This document shows positions 48,147 through 56,996 of a stretch of DNA of 64,000 nucleotides, in pieces; position 1 is the stretch's first letter; each line of letters opens with the position of its first letter. The stretch spans positions 744,001 to 808,000 of the forward strand of contig CP132903.1 in assembly GCA_031446145.1 (NCBI GenBank), written 5' to 3'. A model generated the notes under the pieces. It had not been told where the DNA came from, did no database searches, and was given only the letters and a program-made list of their open reading frames with translations. The stretch is from Arsenophonus sp031446145. GTDB taxonomy: Bacteria > Pseudomonadota > Gammaproteobacteria > Enterobacterales > Enterobacteriaceae. Position numbers and translations under genes: made by a program.

Positions 48147-48614
48147 TTATTCAATAATGAATTTATATAGTTCCTCATTACTTTGTGCAGATCGCAATCG
48201 ACGACATAAGTTTTTATTTGTAAATTTTTTAGCAATTAAAGAAAGTGTATCTAAATATGTATTACACGCTTCTGAAGGAACAAGTAATGCAAATAATAAA
48301 TCAACTAATTGATTATCAATGTCGTCAAAAATAATTGTTTGATTTAGATGAAGCAATACGCCTATCGCTTTAGATGAATTGCTGTTATATATTTTTCCAT
48401 GAGGAATAGCTATTCCTCCACCTATAACAGTATTACCAACTTTTTCACGCGTTAATAATGCATTAAAAACTATATTTATAGGTATATTCAGTACATTTGC
48501 AGATACTTCACTAACAATTTCTAGCGCACGTTTTTTGCTTGTACAATGCACATTATTTAATGTACATGATTTTGTTAATAACGATTTTAATGATATCTTT
48601 TCTTCATTGTTCAT
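48147..48614 (-). CDS. ptsN: Nitrogen-PTS enzyme IIA (PtsN, EIIA-Ntr)
   Basis: PtsN is the terminal phosphoacceptor of the regulatory nitrogen PTS; in enterics its unphosphorylated form modulates potassium transport and, with RapZ, GlcN6P homeostasis. The protein has 155 residues (E. coli 163). The phosphorylation site is His72 in GGGIAIPHGK; RALEIVSEVSA and the DNQLVDLLFALLVPSEA segment are typical. It lacks the acidic E. coli C-terminal tail. Its usual neighbours hpf and rpoN (upstream) and npr (downstream of rapZ) are lost, so whether it can still be phosphorylated depends on genes outside this window. Confidence 0.96.
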   Translation of the reverse strand: MNNEEKISLKSLLTKSCTLNNVHCTSKKRALEIVSEVSANVLNIPINIVFNALLTREKVGNTVIGGGIAIPHGKIYNSNSSKAIGVLLHLNQTIIFDDIDNQLVDLLFALLVPSEACNTYLDTLSLIAKKFTNKNLCRRLRSAQSNEELYKFIIE

Positions 48615-49656
48615 TATTTTTATTGAGTTTTTTGCTAAACTATGATTATATCAGATATTTATGATTTATTCTGATCAGAAAGCAGAAATATATTATCATG
48701 GATGATATATATTATATGATCATATCTTTTTTATTATGTATTTCATTGTATTTTTTATAGTAATAACTATATAAATATTTTTTATTGTAGTAACTTTTTC
48801 AAAGTTTATTTGTATTAATTTTTTATTTTATGTATAATACCTAAAATAATATATATATATTTTTTTTAAAAAAACCAATAGTATTTTTTTTAAAAAAATA
48901 TTATTTTAAATTTTTTTTATTTAATTACATTATTTTTTATTACATAAAATTTTCTACAAAAATATTAACACATATAAAAATATTTTATTTTGATATTTAT
49001 CATGTGATAAAAAAAATCAAATTTTTGTTAAGAAAATAAAATATATATTTGAGATTATAAAAAAATATATAAAAAGTATAAGTTATTTAAATTACTCAGA
49101 TATAATAAATTTTATTATAAAATTAATATTATATAAGATTTTTTGTTAATATAAAAAAAATATTATATTTTATAAATATCATAAGAATTTTTTATATAAA
49201 TATCTGGTTTTTAAAAAATATTGAGTTTATCAAAACGATAAAATATTTTTGCAAAAAATAAAATTTTTTTAAGAATTACTCAATCTGCTGTCAAAATATC
49301 AATATCATAAGATATTATAATAATTAGCTTAAATGTATTAAACTCGAATAAGTTACTAAATTTATGATATATAAATTTTTTACTTAAATTAAATTGCTTT
49401 TAAATTTTAAAAAAATACTTTTTATCAATGGTTTATATCAATTTAGTTATTTTTATTTTTATAGACAATTCTTTAATTTTTAAAAAATTTAAAAAATATC
49501 GCTGTATGTATTAAAATATTATAATATTAATATGTTTTAACTTTATTTATATTAAAAGTTTTATATGAATATTTAACAATTTTTATAAAGAAAATATTAA
49601 AAATAAATCATATATGTTATAATTTATAGTATATAATTAATATATAAAATTTTATT
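48615..49656. other. Desert where hpf and rpoN are expected
   Basis: The backbone order lptB-rpoN-hpf-ptsN is broken; 1042 AT-rich bases occupy the place of sigma-54 and the hibernation factor (about 1.75 kb in E. coli). A reverse-strand patch at 49283-49353 reads NLFEFNTFKL then YDIDILTAD before stopping; the first part loosely resembles the LLQLSTLEL region at the RpoN N-terminus and is in the right place, but the match is too short to rely on. Confidence 0.5.
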
Positions 49657-50382
49657 TTAAAGTCGAAAATCTTCTCCTAAATAAACACGTTTTACTTGTT
49701 CATTTTTTAATATTTCTTTAGGAGCTCCATGTGCAATAAGATGACCTCTACTAACAATATATGCACGTTCACAAACATTCAATGTTTCTCTTACATTATG
49801 ATCTGTTATCAACACTCCTAATCCATGTTCTTTTAAATGTTGAATTATTTTTTTTATATCTAATACTGATATTGGATCTACACCAGCAAAAGGTTCATCT
49901 AAAAGAATAAATTTAGGATTAGCTGCCAAAGCACGAGCAATTTCTACACGACGTCTCTCTCCACCAGATAAAGATTGACCTAAATCATTTTTTAAATGAC
50001 TAATACTAAATTCTTTCATTAAATTGTTGATACATTTTTGTTTTTCTTTACATTTTAAATCTTTTCGTATTTCTAATACTGCCATTAAATTTTCATAAAC
50101 AGTTAAACGTCGAAATATAGAAGCTTCTTGTGGTAAATAACCTATTCCTTTGCGAGCACGTTCGTGAAGAGGAAGTAAACTAATATCTTCATCATCAATA
50201 CTTATTGTGCCTGTATCACGAACTATAATGCCGACGACCATATAAAAAGTTGTTGTTTTGCCTGCACCATTTGGACCTAATAAACCCACAATTTCACCTG
50301 AATTTACTTCTAGACTCACATCTTCAACAACTTTATGATTTTTGTATTTTTTTGCTAAATGTTTTGCAATTAATTTAGCCAT
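49657..50382 (-). CDS. lptB: LPS export ABC transporter ATPase LptB
   Basis: LptB powers extraction of LPS from the inner membrane through LptF/LptG and onto the LptC-LptA bridge. The length of 241 residues equals E. coli. Walker A GPNGAGKTT is at 36-44, with signature LSGGERRRVEIARALA, Walker B FILLDEPFAGVD and switch histidine ITDHNVRET. It ends YLGEDFRL, nearly identical to E. coli. Its start codon lies inside the end of lptA (8-nt overlap), indicating coupled translation. LptF, LptG, LptD and LptE are not in this window. Confidence 0.98.
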   Translation of the reverse strand: MAKLIAKHLAKKYKNHKVVEDVSLEVNSGEIVGLLGPNGAGKTTTFYMVVGIIVRDTGTISIDDEDISLLPLHERARKGIGYLPQEASIFRRLTVYENLMAVLEIRKDLKCKEKQKCINNLMKEFSISHLKNDLGQSLSGGERRRVEIARALAANPKFILLDEPFAGVDPISVLDIKKIIQHLKEHGLGVLITDHNVRETLNVCERAYIVSRGHLIAHGAPKEILKNEQVKRVYLGEDFRL

Positions 50383-50932
50383 TTTTATTAATTTTGTTTT
50401 TCATTGTAGAAAGTTTTTCTTGTAATTGATAAGGTAATAATACAGTTGTTACTCTTTTGCCTGTATTACTAAAAGCCTCCATTTTTTGGGTTTTGATTAA
50501 ATAAGTAATTTTATCGCCTCTAATGTTACTATCTAATTGTTCAAGGTAAGCATTACCAGTCATTATAATGCGTTCTTTTTCCATTTCATAACGTATAAAA
50601 TCACTATGTCCTTGAATTGGTTTACCATATTCTTGTAATTGATAAAAAGTAACAGGTGTTCCGTAAGCTTCAAGAATTATTTTTTTAGTGTTATGATCAG
50701 CATAAGTGATAATTACTTTATTAGCTCTAATATCAATACTGCCTTGTTTTATAATAATATTTTTTGTAAATATAGTAATATTTTTTTCTAAATTTAGTAA
50801 TTGTTTAACTGCATTAATATAAATTACTTTTTTAGAATCATGTTTAAGAGCTATAGCTGATAAACTAAATGTTAGTATTATACTCATAATTATTGCGTGT
50901 AAATTTATAAAGATGTTGTGTATTAATATCAT
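50375..50932 (-). CDS. lptA: Periplasmic LPS-binding protein LptA
   Basis: LptA polymerises into the beta-jellyroll bridge that carries LPS across the periplasm. The length of 185 residues equals E. coli. A hydrophobic signal region (about 10-28, MSIILTFSLSAIA) lies after an unusual 15-residue lead; an internal ATG at residue 16 would give a more compact signal peptide. The OstA/LptA core includes ITIFTKNIIIKQGSIDIRANKV, GYG-like AYGTPVTFYQLQEYGKPI and AYLEQLDSNIRGDKITYL, closing with RVTTVLLPYQLQ. It lies 35 nt downstream of lptC and overlaps lptB. Confidence 0.96.
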   Translation of the reverse strand: MILIHNIFINLHAIIMSIILTFSLSAIALKHDSKKVIYINAVKQLLNLEKNITIFTKNIIIKQGSIDIRANKVIITYADHNTKKIILEAYGTPVTFYQLQEYGKPIQGHSDFIRYEMEKERIIMTGNAYLEQLDSNIRGDKITYLIKTQKMEAFSNTGKRVTTVLLPYQLQEKLSTMKNKINKNG

Positions 50933-50967
50933 TATTATTTGATTTTTTCTTTATTAGATTGTTAACA

Positions 50968-51531
50968 TTAGTCGAGTGTTTCGTAATAAGTTTTTACATT
51001 TTCACTTAATTCTGCAGTACGTTTTTTTATATTACCATGCATTTTCATGCTTACCGTTTTAAAACCATTCCCAATGATTATGACGCGATCATTAGATGTG
51101 ATATCTTGAGTTTTTAGATTAATAATAGAGTTTTTCATTAAAATATGTTTTAAATTTAAATTTTTGTTTAAACTATTAATTTGAACATCACCATGTAAAT
51201 AGAGTATATGATCATCTGTCAATTTTGCTTGGTTGGCAGTTATTTTCCAAGTAGGTATATTTTTTGTGTTATAGATAGTTAATATTGGTTTTGTAAAACA
51301 GCTACTTTTATTATTAGAAAAGTAATATGCTTGATCTGTAATTAGTTTATAGACTAGCTTACCTAAAGAATCATAGATATGAGTAATAGAATTTATAGTT
51401 TGATAACTTGGTTGATGATTATCAGTTATTATTGGTTCTTTTAATTTATGCAAATTATTAAAATTCCAACCAATAATAGTTAAAATAATTAGTATCAGCA
51501 TAATATTACAGAAAATTTTTGATTTTTGCAT
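50968..51531 (-). CDS. lptC: LPS export protein LptC
   Basis: LptC is a bitopic inner-membrane protein that receives LPS from LptB2FG and hands it to LptA. The protein has 187 residues (E. coli 191). An N-terminal membrane helix at about 8-26 is followed by the periplasmic jellyroll with LVYKLITDQAYYFSNN, IPTWKITANQAKLTDDHILYLHGDVQI and NLKTQDITSNDRVII. It heads the retained lptC-lptA-lptB unit. kdsC, normally between kdsD and lptC, is absent, leaving only 218 nt. Confidence 0.96.
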   Translation of the reverse strand: MQKSKIFCNIMLILIILTIIGWNFNNLHKLKEPIITDNHQPSYQTINSITHIYDSLGKLVYKLITDQAYYFSNNKSSCFTKPILTIYNTKNIPTWKITANQAKLTDDHILYLHGDVQINSLNKNLNLKHILMKNSIINLKTQDITSNDRVIIIGNGFKTVSMKMHGNIKKRTAELSENVKTYYETLD

Positions 51532-51749
51532 TACGTTTTTCTATTTATGAAGTTTTTTTAAAGAGCAAGCTTTTTTGTTTAAAATAAATATTTTTTAAAA
51601 AAATGAAGTTATTTAATTTTCGATATAAGCTATATAAAATTTTTAATTAACGTTTTTTTATTCTTTAAAATAAAGACGATTAAAATTATTTTTGATATTA
51701 AAATTAATCATATTTAAGCCATTATTAAAAATACTAATATTATTCTTTA

Positions 51750-52718
51750 TTATATTATACCGGCTTGCAAAAGATCATGCATATGAATAACACCGATTAG
51801 TGTGTTTGATTTTTCTACTAATAATGAAGTAATATGATGTTCTTGCATCAAATTTAATGCATAAATTGCTAGAAGATTAGATTTAATTTTAATACCTCCA
51901 ATTGTCATAACGTCCATAATTTTTGTATTGTTTAAGTCGATTTTCATCCCAAAAACGCGTCGTAAATCACCATCAGTAAAAATTCCTTCAATTTTATTTT
52001 TTTTATTGCAAATCACTACCATTCCTAATTTTTTGCGAGTAATTTCTATTAATGCTTCTTGTAATGTTGCATGTTTTGTTACGTGTGGGATATCTTTTCC
52101 TTTGTGCATTAAGTCACTGACATTGAGTAAAAGTTTTCGCCCTAATGTACCACCTGGATGAGAAAGTGCAAAGTCTTCAGCAGTAAAACCTCTAGCTTGG
52201 AGTAAACTTATAGCAATTGCATCGCCCATCACGAGCATGGCTGTTGTGCTGGTTGTTGGAGCTAGACCTAATGGGCAGGCTTCTTGTGTTATTTTGATAC
52301 AAAGATGAATATCAGCTGCTTTTCCCATACTACTTAGGGGATTCTTTGTCATACATATTAGACGAATGTTTTTTCTTTTTAACGCTGGTATTAATGCTAA
52401 AATTTCATTAGATTCTCCAGAATTGGAAATGGCGAATACAACATCTTCTTTAGTAATTACACCGATATCACCATGATTAGCTTCTCCTGGATGTAAAAAA
52501 AATGCAGGAGTTCCTGTACTTGCCATGGTGGCAGCAATTTTGCAGCCAATATGACCTGATTTCCCCATACCCATAACAACGACTTTTCCCTTGCATGCAA
52601 ACATTAGCAAACAAGCTGCATTAAAATCATGATTAATATATTTTCTTAAATTAGCTAATTCATTACGTTCAATGTCTAATACCTTCTTAGCTGTTTTTTG
52701 AAAATTTATTTTCAGCAT
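51750..52718 (-). CDS. kdsD: D-arabinose 5-phosphate isomerase
   Basis: KdsD converts ribulose-5-phosphate to arabinose-5-phosphate, the precursor of Kdo in the LPS inner core. The protein has 322 residues (E. coli 328). An N-terminal SIS domain (about 40-185) contains VVMGMGKSGHIGCKIAATMAS, HPGEANHGDIGVI and SNSGES; the LSHPGGTLGR segment holds the catalytic histidine. Two CBS motifs fill the C-terminal third. The next Kdo-pathway gene in the operon, kdsC, is missing, while yrbG, upstream in E. coli, is also gone. Confidence 0.97.
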   Translation of the reverse strand: MLKINFQKTAKKVLDIERNELANLRKYINHDFNAACLLMFACKGKVVVMGMGKSGHIGCKIAATMASTGTPAFFLHPGEANHGDIGVITKEDVVFAISNSGESNEILALIPALKRKNIRLICMTKNPLSSMGKAADIHLCIKITQEACPLGLAPTTSTTAMLVMGDAIAISLLQARGFTAEDFALSHPGGTLGRKLLLNVSDLMHKGKDIPHVTKHATLQEALIEITRKKLGMVVICNKKNKIEGIFTDGDLRRVFGMKIDLNNTKIMDVMTIGGIKIKSNLLAIYALNLMQEHHITSLLVEKSNTLIGVIHMHDLLQAGII

Positions 52719-53514
52719 TTTTTGTATCCTAACATATGATGTTCATAAGTTATTATTGTTTTTTTATTGGTATATTATTTATAAAATGTAAATATAAAAA
52801 ATAATATTTTATTATTTAATATGCAATTTTTGTTTTAAGTAATAAGTAAATGTATTAATATTTTTTAGAAATAAAAATACGTAATTGTGAACATTATTAC
52901 AAAATATTAATAATTTATTTTTTGATTACTCTTTTTTATGATATCATTTTATTATGTGAATAATACTGTTAATAAAGTATTAATATTTAATTAATTATAT
53001 ATTTTTATGGTTTTAATCATATTAAAAGTTATTTTTTCTAAAAAAAAATATTAATTACCAAAAATAATACAGGATATATTTCATATAATCCGGTATAGCT
53101 ATTTTTTAATTTCTCCTTTTTCAATGAATTTATTGTAAAAATATTTTTTAATAAAAATTATTTGAATGATTTAGAATTGATCTGTTACTAAATTAGGAAT
53201 ATGATTAAAACAGTATGTTCTGTGTAAGTTATAATACAATGTAATTATTTGAAATATATTATATTTTTAATATTTACAATATGAAACTAACAAAAATTTA
53301 CTTTTTTTAAAAAAAGTAAGTAATTTATTTTAAAATGCTGATTTTTAAATTTTTTTTTAGGTTGCTAATATTTTTTTTAAAACGTAATTTAATTTATACA
53401 GAATAAGATAAAAAATAATATTGTTATAGAGCAAAATGAATATTGATTTTATATAACATCCTGATATTTAATTCATAAAATTATATGATTAAATGTTAAA
53501 ATAGAATAGTTAAG
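52719..53514. other. Divergent desert kdsD/mlaF, yrbG absent
   Basis: 796 AT-rich bases between divergent operons. YrbG, a calcium/sodium antiporter homologue, lies here in E. coli between mlaF and kdsD; no transmembrane repeat motif of that family is readable. Promoters for both the mla and the kds/lpt units should lie here; no high-confidence hexamer pair is evident. Confidence 0.5.
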
Positions 53515-54318
53515 ATGCATAAATGTGTAAATCATATTATAAAAATTAAGAACATGTTTTTTAGCAGAGGTAAGCATCTTGTTTTTAATAATATAAATTT
53601 AAGTATTCCGAGAGGAAAAATTACAGCAATTATAGGGCCATCAGGGATTGGGAAAACTACTTTGTTACGTTTAATTGGCGGTCAATTACTTCCAGATAAA
53701 GGAGAAATTGTGTTTGATGGTGATAATGTTTCAACATTATCACGCTCTAAACTTTATATGGTTAGAAAGAAAATGAGTATGTTATTTCAATCGATTGCAT
53801 TATTTACTGATATAAATGTTTTTGATAATGTTGCATTTCCTTTACGTGAACATACTCTTTTAACGCGAGATATTATTCATACAGTAGTAATGATGAAACT
53901 AGAAACAGTGGGTTTGAGAGGTGCAGCTAATCTTATGCCCGATCAATTATCAGGTGGAATGGCAAGACGAGTGGCATTGGCACGTGCCATTGCACTTGAC
54001 CCAGAATTAATTTTGTTTGATGAGCCTTTTGTTGGGCAAGATCCTATTACAATGGGGATTTTAGTAAATCTTATTTACAAATTAAATTATGCACTAGGTA
54101 TCACCTGCATTATTGTATCACATGATATTAATGCCTTATTTAGTATTACAGATAAAGCGTATATTTTTGCAGAAAAATGTATTATTGCTCGTGGAACAGT
54201 AAAGGAATTAAAAAGAAATAAAGATAAAAAAATTCAACAATTTCTTAATGGAATATCAAATGGTCCAATAAAATTTCAATTTCCTGAAAAAAAATATCTA
54301 GAAGATTTATTAGGATAA
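53515..54318 (+). CDS. mlaF: Phospholipid ABC transporter ATPase MlaF
   Basis: MlaF drives the MlaFEDB complex, which maintains outer-membrane lipid asymmetry by moving phospholipids between membranes. The protein has 267 residues (E. coli 269). Walker A GPSGIGKTTL is at 41-50, with signature LSGGMARRVALARAIA, Walker B LILFDEPFVGQDP and switch VSHDIN. Its characteristic C-terminal extension that wraps the neighbouring subunit is kept (FLNGISNGPIKFQFP). mlaE starts 5 nt downstream. Confidence 0.97.
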   Translation: MHKCVNHIIKIKNMFFSRGKHLVFNNINLSIPRGKITAIIGPSGIGKTTLLRLIGGQLLPDKGEIVFDGDNVSTLSRSKLYMVRKKMSMLFQSIALFTDINVFDNVAFPLREHTLLTRDIIHTVVMMKLETVGLRGAANLMPDQLSGGMARRVALARAIALDPELILFDEPFVGQDPITMGILVNLIYKLNYALGITCIIVSHDINALFSITDKAYIFAEKCIIARGTVKELKRNKDKKIQQFLNGISNGPIKFQFPEKKYLEDLLG

Positions 54319-54323
54319 TAGAA

Positions 54324-55109
54324 ATGATGCTAATCAATATATCAAGTAAAATAATTCATCGTTTATTGGGTATATTTTCAAGATTTAATTTAGCTGTTTG
54401 TTTTTTGTTTCAAATTTTGTCTACTAATCCTAAAATTGTTAAACAGTGGCCATTATTTATAAAACAGTTTTATAATATCGGATTTTTATCTTTAGTTATT
54501 ATTTCGGTATCTGGATTATTTATTGGGATGGTACTTGCTTTACAGGGATATTTAGTTTTAGCCATATTTAGTGCTGAATTCAGTCTTGGAATTATGGTAT
54601 CTTTTTCTTTACTAAGAGAATTAGGTCCAGTAGTGACTGCATTGTTATTTGCAGGTCGGGCGGGTTCTTCATTAACAGCAGAAATAGGATTAATGAAAGT
54701 AACAGAACAAATTTCTAGTTTAGAGATGATGGCCATTGATTCATTGCGTTATATCATTGCACCACGTTTTTGGGCAGGATTAATTAGTATGCCATTATTA
54801 GTGTTTATTTTTGTTGCTGTGGGAATATTAGGCAGTGCATTAGTTGGTGTGAATTGGAAAGGGATTGATGAAGGTTTGTTTTGGTCATCTATGCAATCTA
54901 CTATTGAGTGGAAAAAGGATATTTTTAATTGTTTCATAAAAAGTTTTATATTTGCTTTTACAGTAAGTTGGATTGCTTTATTTAACGGGTATCATACAAT
55001 TCCTACATCTATTGGGATTAGTCGCGCAACTACCAGAACTGTTGTTCATTCTTCATTAGCTATTTTAAGTTTAGATTTTGTGCTTACTTCACTGATGTTC
55101 GGAAATTAA
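54324..55109 (+). CDS. mlaE: Phospholipid ABC transporter permease MlaE
   Basis: MlaE is the membrane permease of the Mla complex. The protein has 261 residues (E. coli 260) with five to six hydrophobic segments. Family stretches are FIGMVLALQGYLVL, SLLRELGPVVTALLFAGRAGSSLTAEIGLM, EQISSLEMMAIDSLRYIIAPRFWA and the terminal GISRATTRTVVHSSLAIL. Two consecutive ATGs (54324, 54327) could start translation. The mlaD start lies 3 nt after the stop. Confidence 0.97.
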   Translation: MMLINISSKIIHRLLGIFSRFNLAVCFLFQILSTNPKIVKQWPLFIKQFYNIGFLSLVIISVSGLFIGMVLALQGYLVLAIFSAEFSLGIMVSFSLLRELGPVVTALLFAGRAGSSLTAEIGLMKVTEQISSLEMMAIDSLRYIIAPRFWAGLISMPLLVFIFVAVGILGSALVGVNWKGIDEGLFWSSMQSTIEWKKDIFNCFIKSFIFAFTVSWIALFNGYHTIPTSIGISRATTRTVVHSSLAILSLDFVLTSLMFGN

Positions 55110-55112
55110 TGT

Positions 55113-55631
55113 ATGCAAAATCAAAAAAATGAAATTTTAGTTGGCTTATTTTTTTTAGTTGGGTTAAGTGCTTTTCTTTTTTTATGTTGGAAAGTAGCAA
55201 ATATAAAATCATTTAGTAATCAAAGAACTTATAAGGTAACTGCTATTTTTAGTAATATAGGTGGATTAAAAGTAAATTCTCCAGTAAAAATAGGTGGTGT
55301 TGTAGTAGGTCGCATAGTTGATATTATACTAGATAAAAAAACTTATAATCCGCGTGTTACTTTAGCAATTTTCAATCAGTATAATAATATTCCTGATAAT
55401 AGTTCATTATCAATAATTACAGCAGGGTTATTAGGTGAACAATTTTTAGCATTAAATGTAGGATTTTACGATACAGATATGGGTATTACAGTTCTTAAAA
55501 ATGGTGGTCATATCGAAGATACTAAGTCAGCTATGGTTTTAGAAGATTTAATTGGACAATTTTTTTATAGAGGTGTTTTTGCTAATATTCCAAACAAAGA
55601 ACATGGTGTTGAAATTAGTAATAAAACATAA
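55113..55631 (+). CDS. mlaD: Mla complex MCE-domain protein MlaD
   Basis: MlaD is membrane-anchored and hexameric; its MCE ring forms the lipid channel toward MlaC. The protein has 172 residues (E. coli 183). The N-terminal membrane helix spans about 6-28, and the MCE domain about 38-115 with FSNIGGLKVNSPVKIGGVVVG and a TAGLLGEQFLALNVG hairpin. The helix DTKSAMVLEDLIGQFFY that bundles in the hexamer is intact; only the disordered tail is shortened. Confidence 0.97.
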   Translation: MQNQKNEILVGLFFLVGLSAFLFLCWKVANIKSFSNQRTYKVTAIFSNIGGLKVNSPVKIGGVVVGRIVDIILDKKTYNPRVTLAIFNQYNNIPDNSSLSIITAGLLGEQFLALNVGFYDTDMGITVLKNGGHIEDTKSAMVLEDLIGQFFYRGVFANIPNKEHGVEISNKT

Positions 55632-55680
55632 CAAATTATATTGGGATAAGTAAAATATTATAAAGTCAGGAATTTATTTT

Positions 55681-56307
55681 ATGTTAAAACGGTTATTAGT
55701 ATTAACTTTTTTATTTTTGATACCATTTGCAATGGCAATAGATAAAACTCATACATATCAAATTATAGAAAAAGTTGTTTCTAATACATTGAAAAGATTA
55801 AAAAATGAACAATCTATCATTCAAAAAAATCCTGATTACTTGCGTAATATTGTTCGCGAAGAACTGATGCCTTATGTACATATTAAATATGTAGGCGCAT
55901 TAATATTGGGCCCGTATTATACTACTTCTAATCCTTTTCAACGGGAAAAGTACTTTAAAGCAATTGAGGAATATTTAGAACAATCTTATGGACAAGTTTT
56001 AATGATGTATCATGGTCAACAATATCATATTTCACCAGAAAAACAATTATTAAGAAATAAAAGTGTTGTTTCGATTCGTGTTAGTATTATTGATCCACAA
56101 GGATATCCATCTATTCATCTGGATTTTCAATGGCGAAAAAACAGCAAAACAGGATTGTGGCAAGCTTATGATATGATTACTGAAGGGGTTAGTTTTATTA
56201 CTACTAAAAAAAATGAATGGGGTAATTTATTACGTACTAAAGGTATTGAGGGTCTAACAGAAGAATTAATAAATAGAGCTAATAATCCTATTATTTCTGG
56301 AAAATAA
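55681..56307 (+). CDS. mlaC: Periplasmic phospholipid-binding protein MlaC
   Basis: MlaC shuttles phospholipid between the outer-membrane MlaA-OmpC complex and inner-membrane MlaFEDB. The protein has 208 residues (E. coli 211). The signal peptide spans about 1-19 (ending PFAMA). Recognisable segments are NPDYLRNIVREELMPYVHIKYVGALILG, YGQVLMMYHGQQY and LDFQWRKNSKTGLWQAYDMI, followed by EGVSFITTKKNEWGNLLRTKGI. An AGGA about seven bases upstream supports ATG 55681. MlaA is not in this window. Confidence 0.97.
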   Translation: MLKRLLVLTFLFLIPFAMAIDKTHTYQIIEKVVSNTLKRLKNEQSIIQKNPDYLRNIVREELMPYVHIKYVGALILGPYYTTSNPFQREKYFKAIEEYLEQSYGQVLMMYHGQQYHISPEKQLLRNKSVVSIRVSIIDPQGYPSIHLDFQWRKNSKTGLWQAYDMITEGVSFITTKKNEWGNLLRTKGIEGLTEELINRANNPIISGK

Positions 56308-56336
56308 AAAATGTTTGAAATATAAAAATAAAAACT

Positions 56337-56612
56337 ATGTTAACGTGGCAAACAAATAACACAACATTAATTTTAAAGGGTATATTAAATAGAGATACTT
56401 TAATGTTTTTTTGGAAAAAGAAAAATGAGTTGTTAAAAGACATAAATACAATTAATCTTTCTTTGTTGTCTCATATTGATTCTGCTGGTCTTGCTATGTT
56501 GGTCAGATTAAAAGCAAAAAAAAAATTTGAAAATAAATTGCTTATTAATGGAATAAGTGAGAATTTAAAAACACTTATTAGACTGTATAAGTTAGAAGAT
56601 TTTATGATTTAA
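56337..56612 (+). CDS. mlaB: Mla complex STAS-domain protein MlaB
   Basis: MlaB is the cytoplasmic STAS subunit that stabilises MlaF and stimulates its ATPase. The protein has 91 residues (E. coli 97). It is the most diverged of the five Mla proteins, but the STAS signature NLSLLSHIDSAGLAMLVRLK (about 40-59) and the closing LKTLIRLYKLEDF are clear. The order mlaF-E-D-C-B is complete, so the whole inner-membrane/periplasmic Mla machine is encoded. Confidence 0.92.
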   Translation: MLTWQTNNTTLILKGILNRDTLMFFWKKKNELLKDINTINLSLLSHIDSAGLAMLVRLKAKKKFENKLLINGISENLKTLIRLYKLEDFMI

Positions 56613-56675
56613 TTTGAATAATATATTAAAATGAAAATATTAATAGTATTTTCAACCTGCTAATTGAGTTTATTA

Positions 56676-56957
56676 ATGGAAATAGATAAAATAAAAAATG
56701 CAATAAAAGAATTATTATTTAAAAAATTACAACTTGATGAAGTAATCATTAAAATTAATGGGAATTATTTTCAAATTATTGTTGTTGGTGAAATATTTCA
56801 CGGTATGACTGCGGTTAAAAAACAGCAAATAATTTATGAACCATTAACAAAATATATTACAGATAATACAATTCATGCACTATCAATTAAAGCGTATACC
56901 AAAATTGAATGGTCAGAAATTTGTAAAGTGAATGATTCTAGAAATCAAATTTTATAA
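56676..56957 (+). CDS. ibaG: BolA-family iron-sulfur cofactor protein IbaG
   Basis: IbaG (YrbA) is a BolA-like protein that partners with monothiol glutaredoxins in iron-sulfur metabolism and acid response. The protein has 93 residues (E. coli 84). The start is ATG 56676 (MEIDKIKNAI); a TTG four codons upstream is less likely. The core is diagnostic: YFQIIVVGEIFHGMTAVKKQQIIYEPLTKYI, then HALSIKAYTKIEW. The position between mlaB and murA matches E. coli. Confidence 0.95.
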   Translation: MEIDKIKNAIKELLFKKLQLDEVIIKINGNYFQIIVVGEIFHGMTAVKKQQIIYEPLTKYITDNTIHALSIKAYTKIEWSEICKVNDSRNQIL

Positions 56958-56996
56958 AAATGAAATACAATTACTCTGCTGATAAAGAAGACTTTA

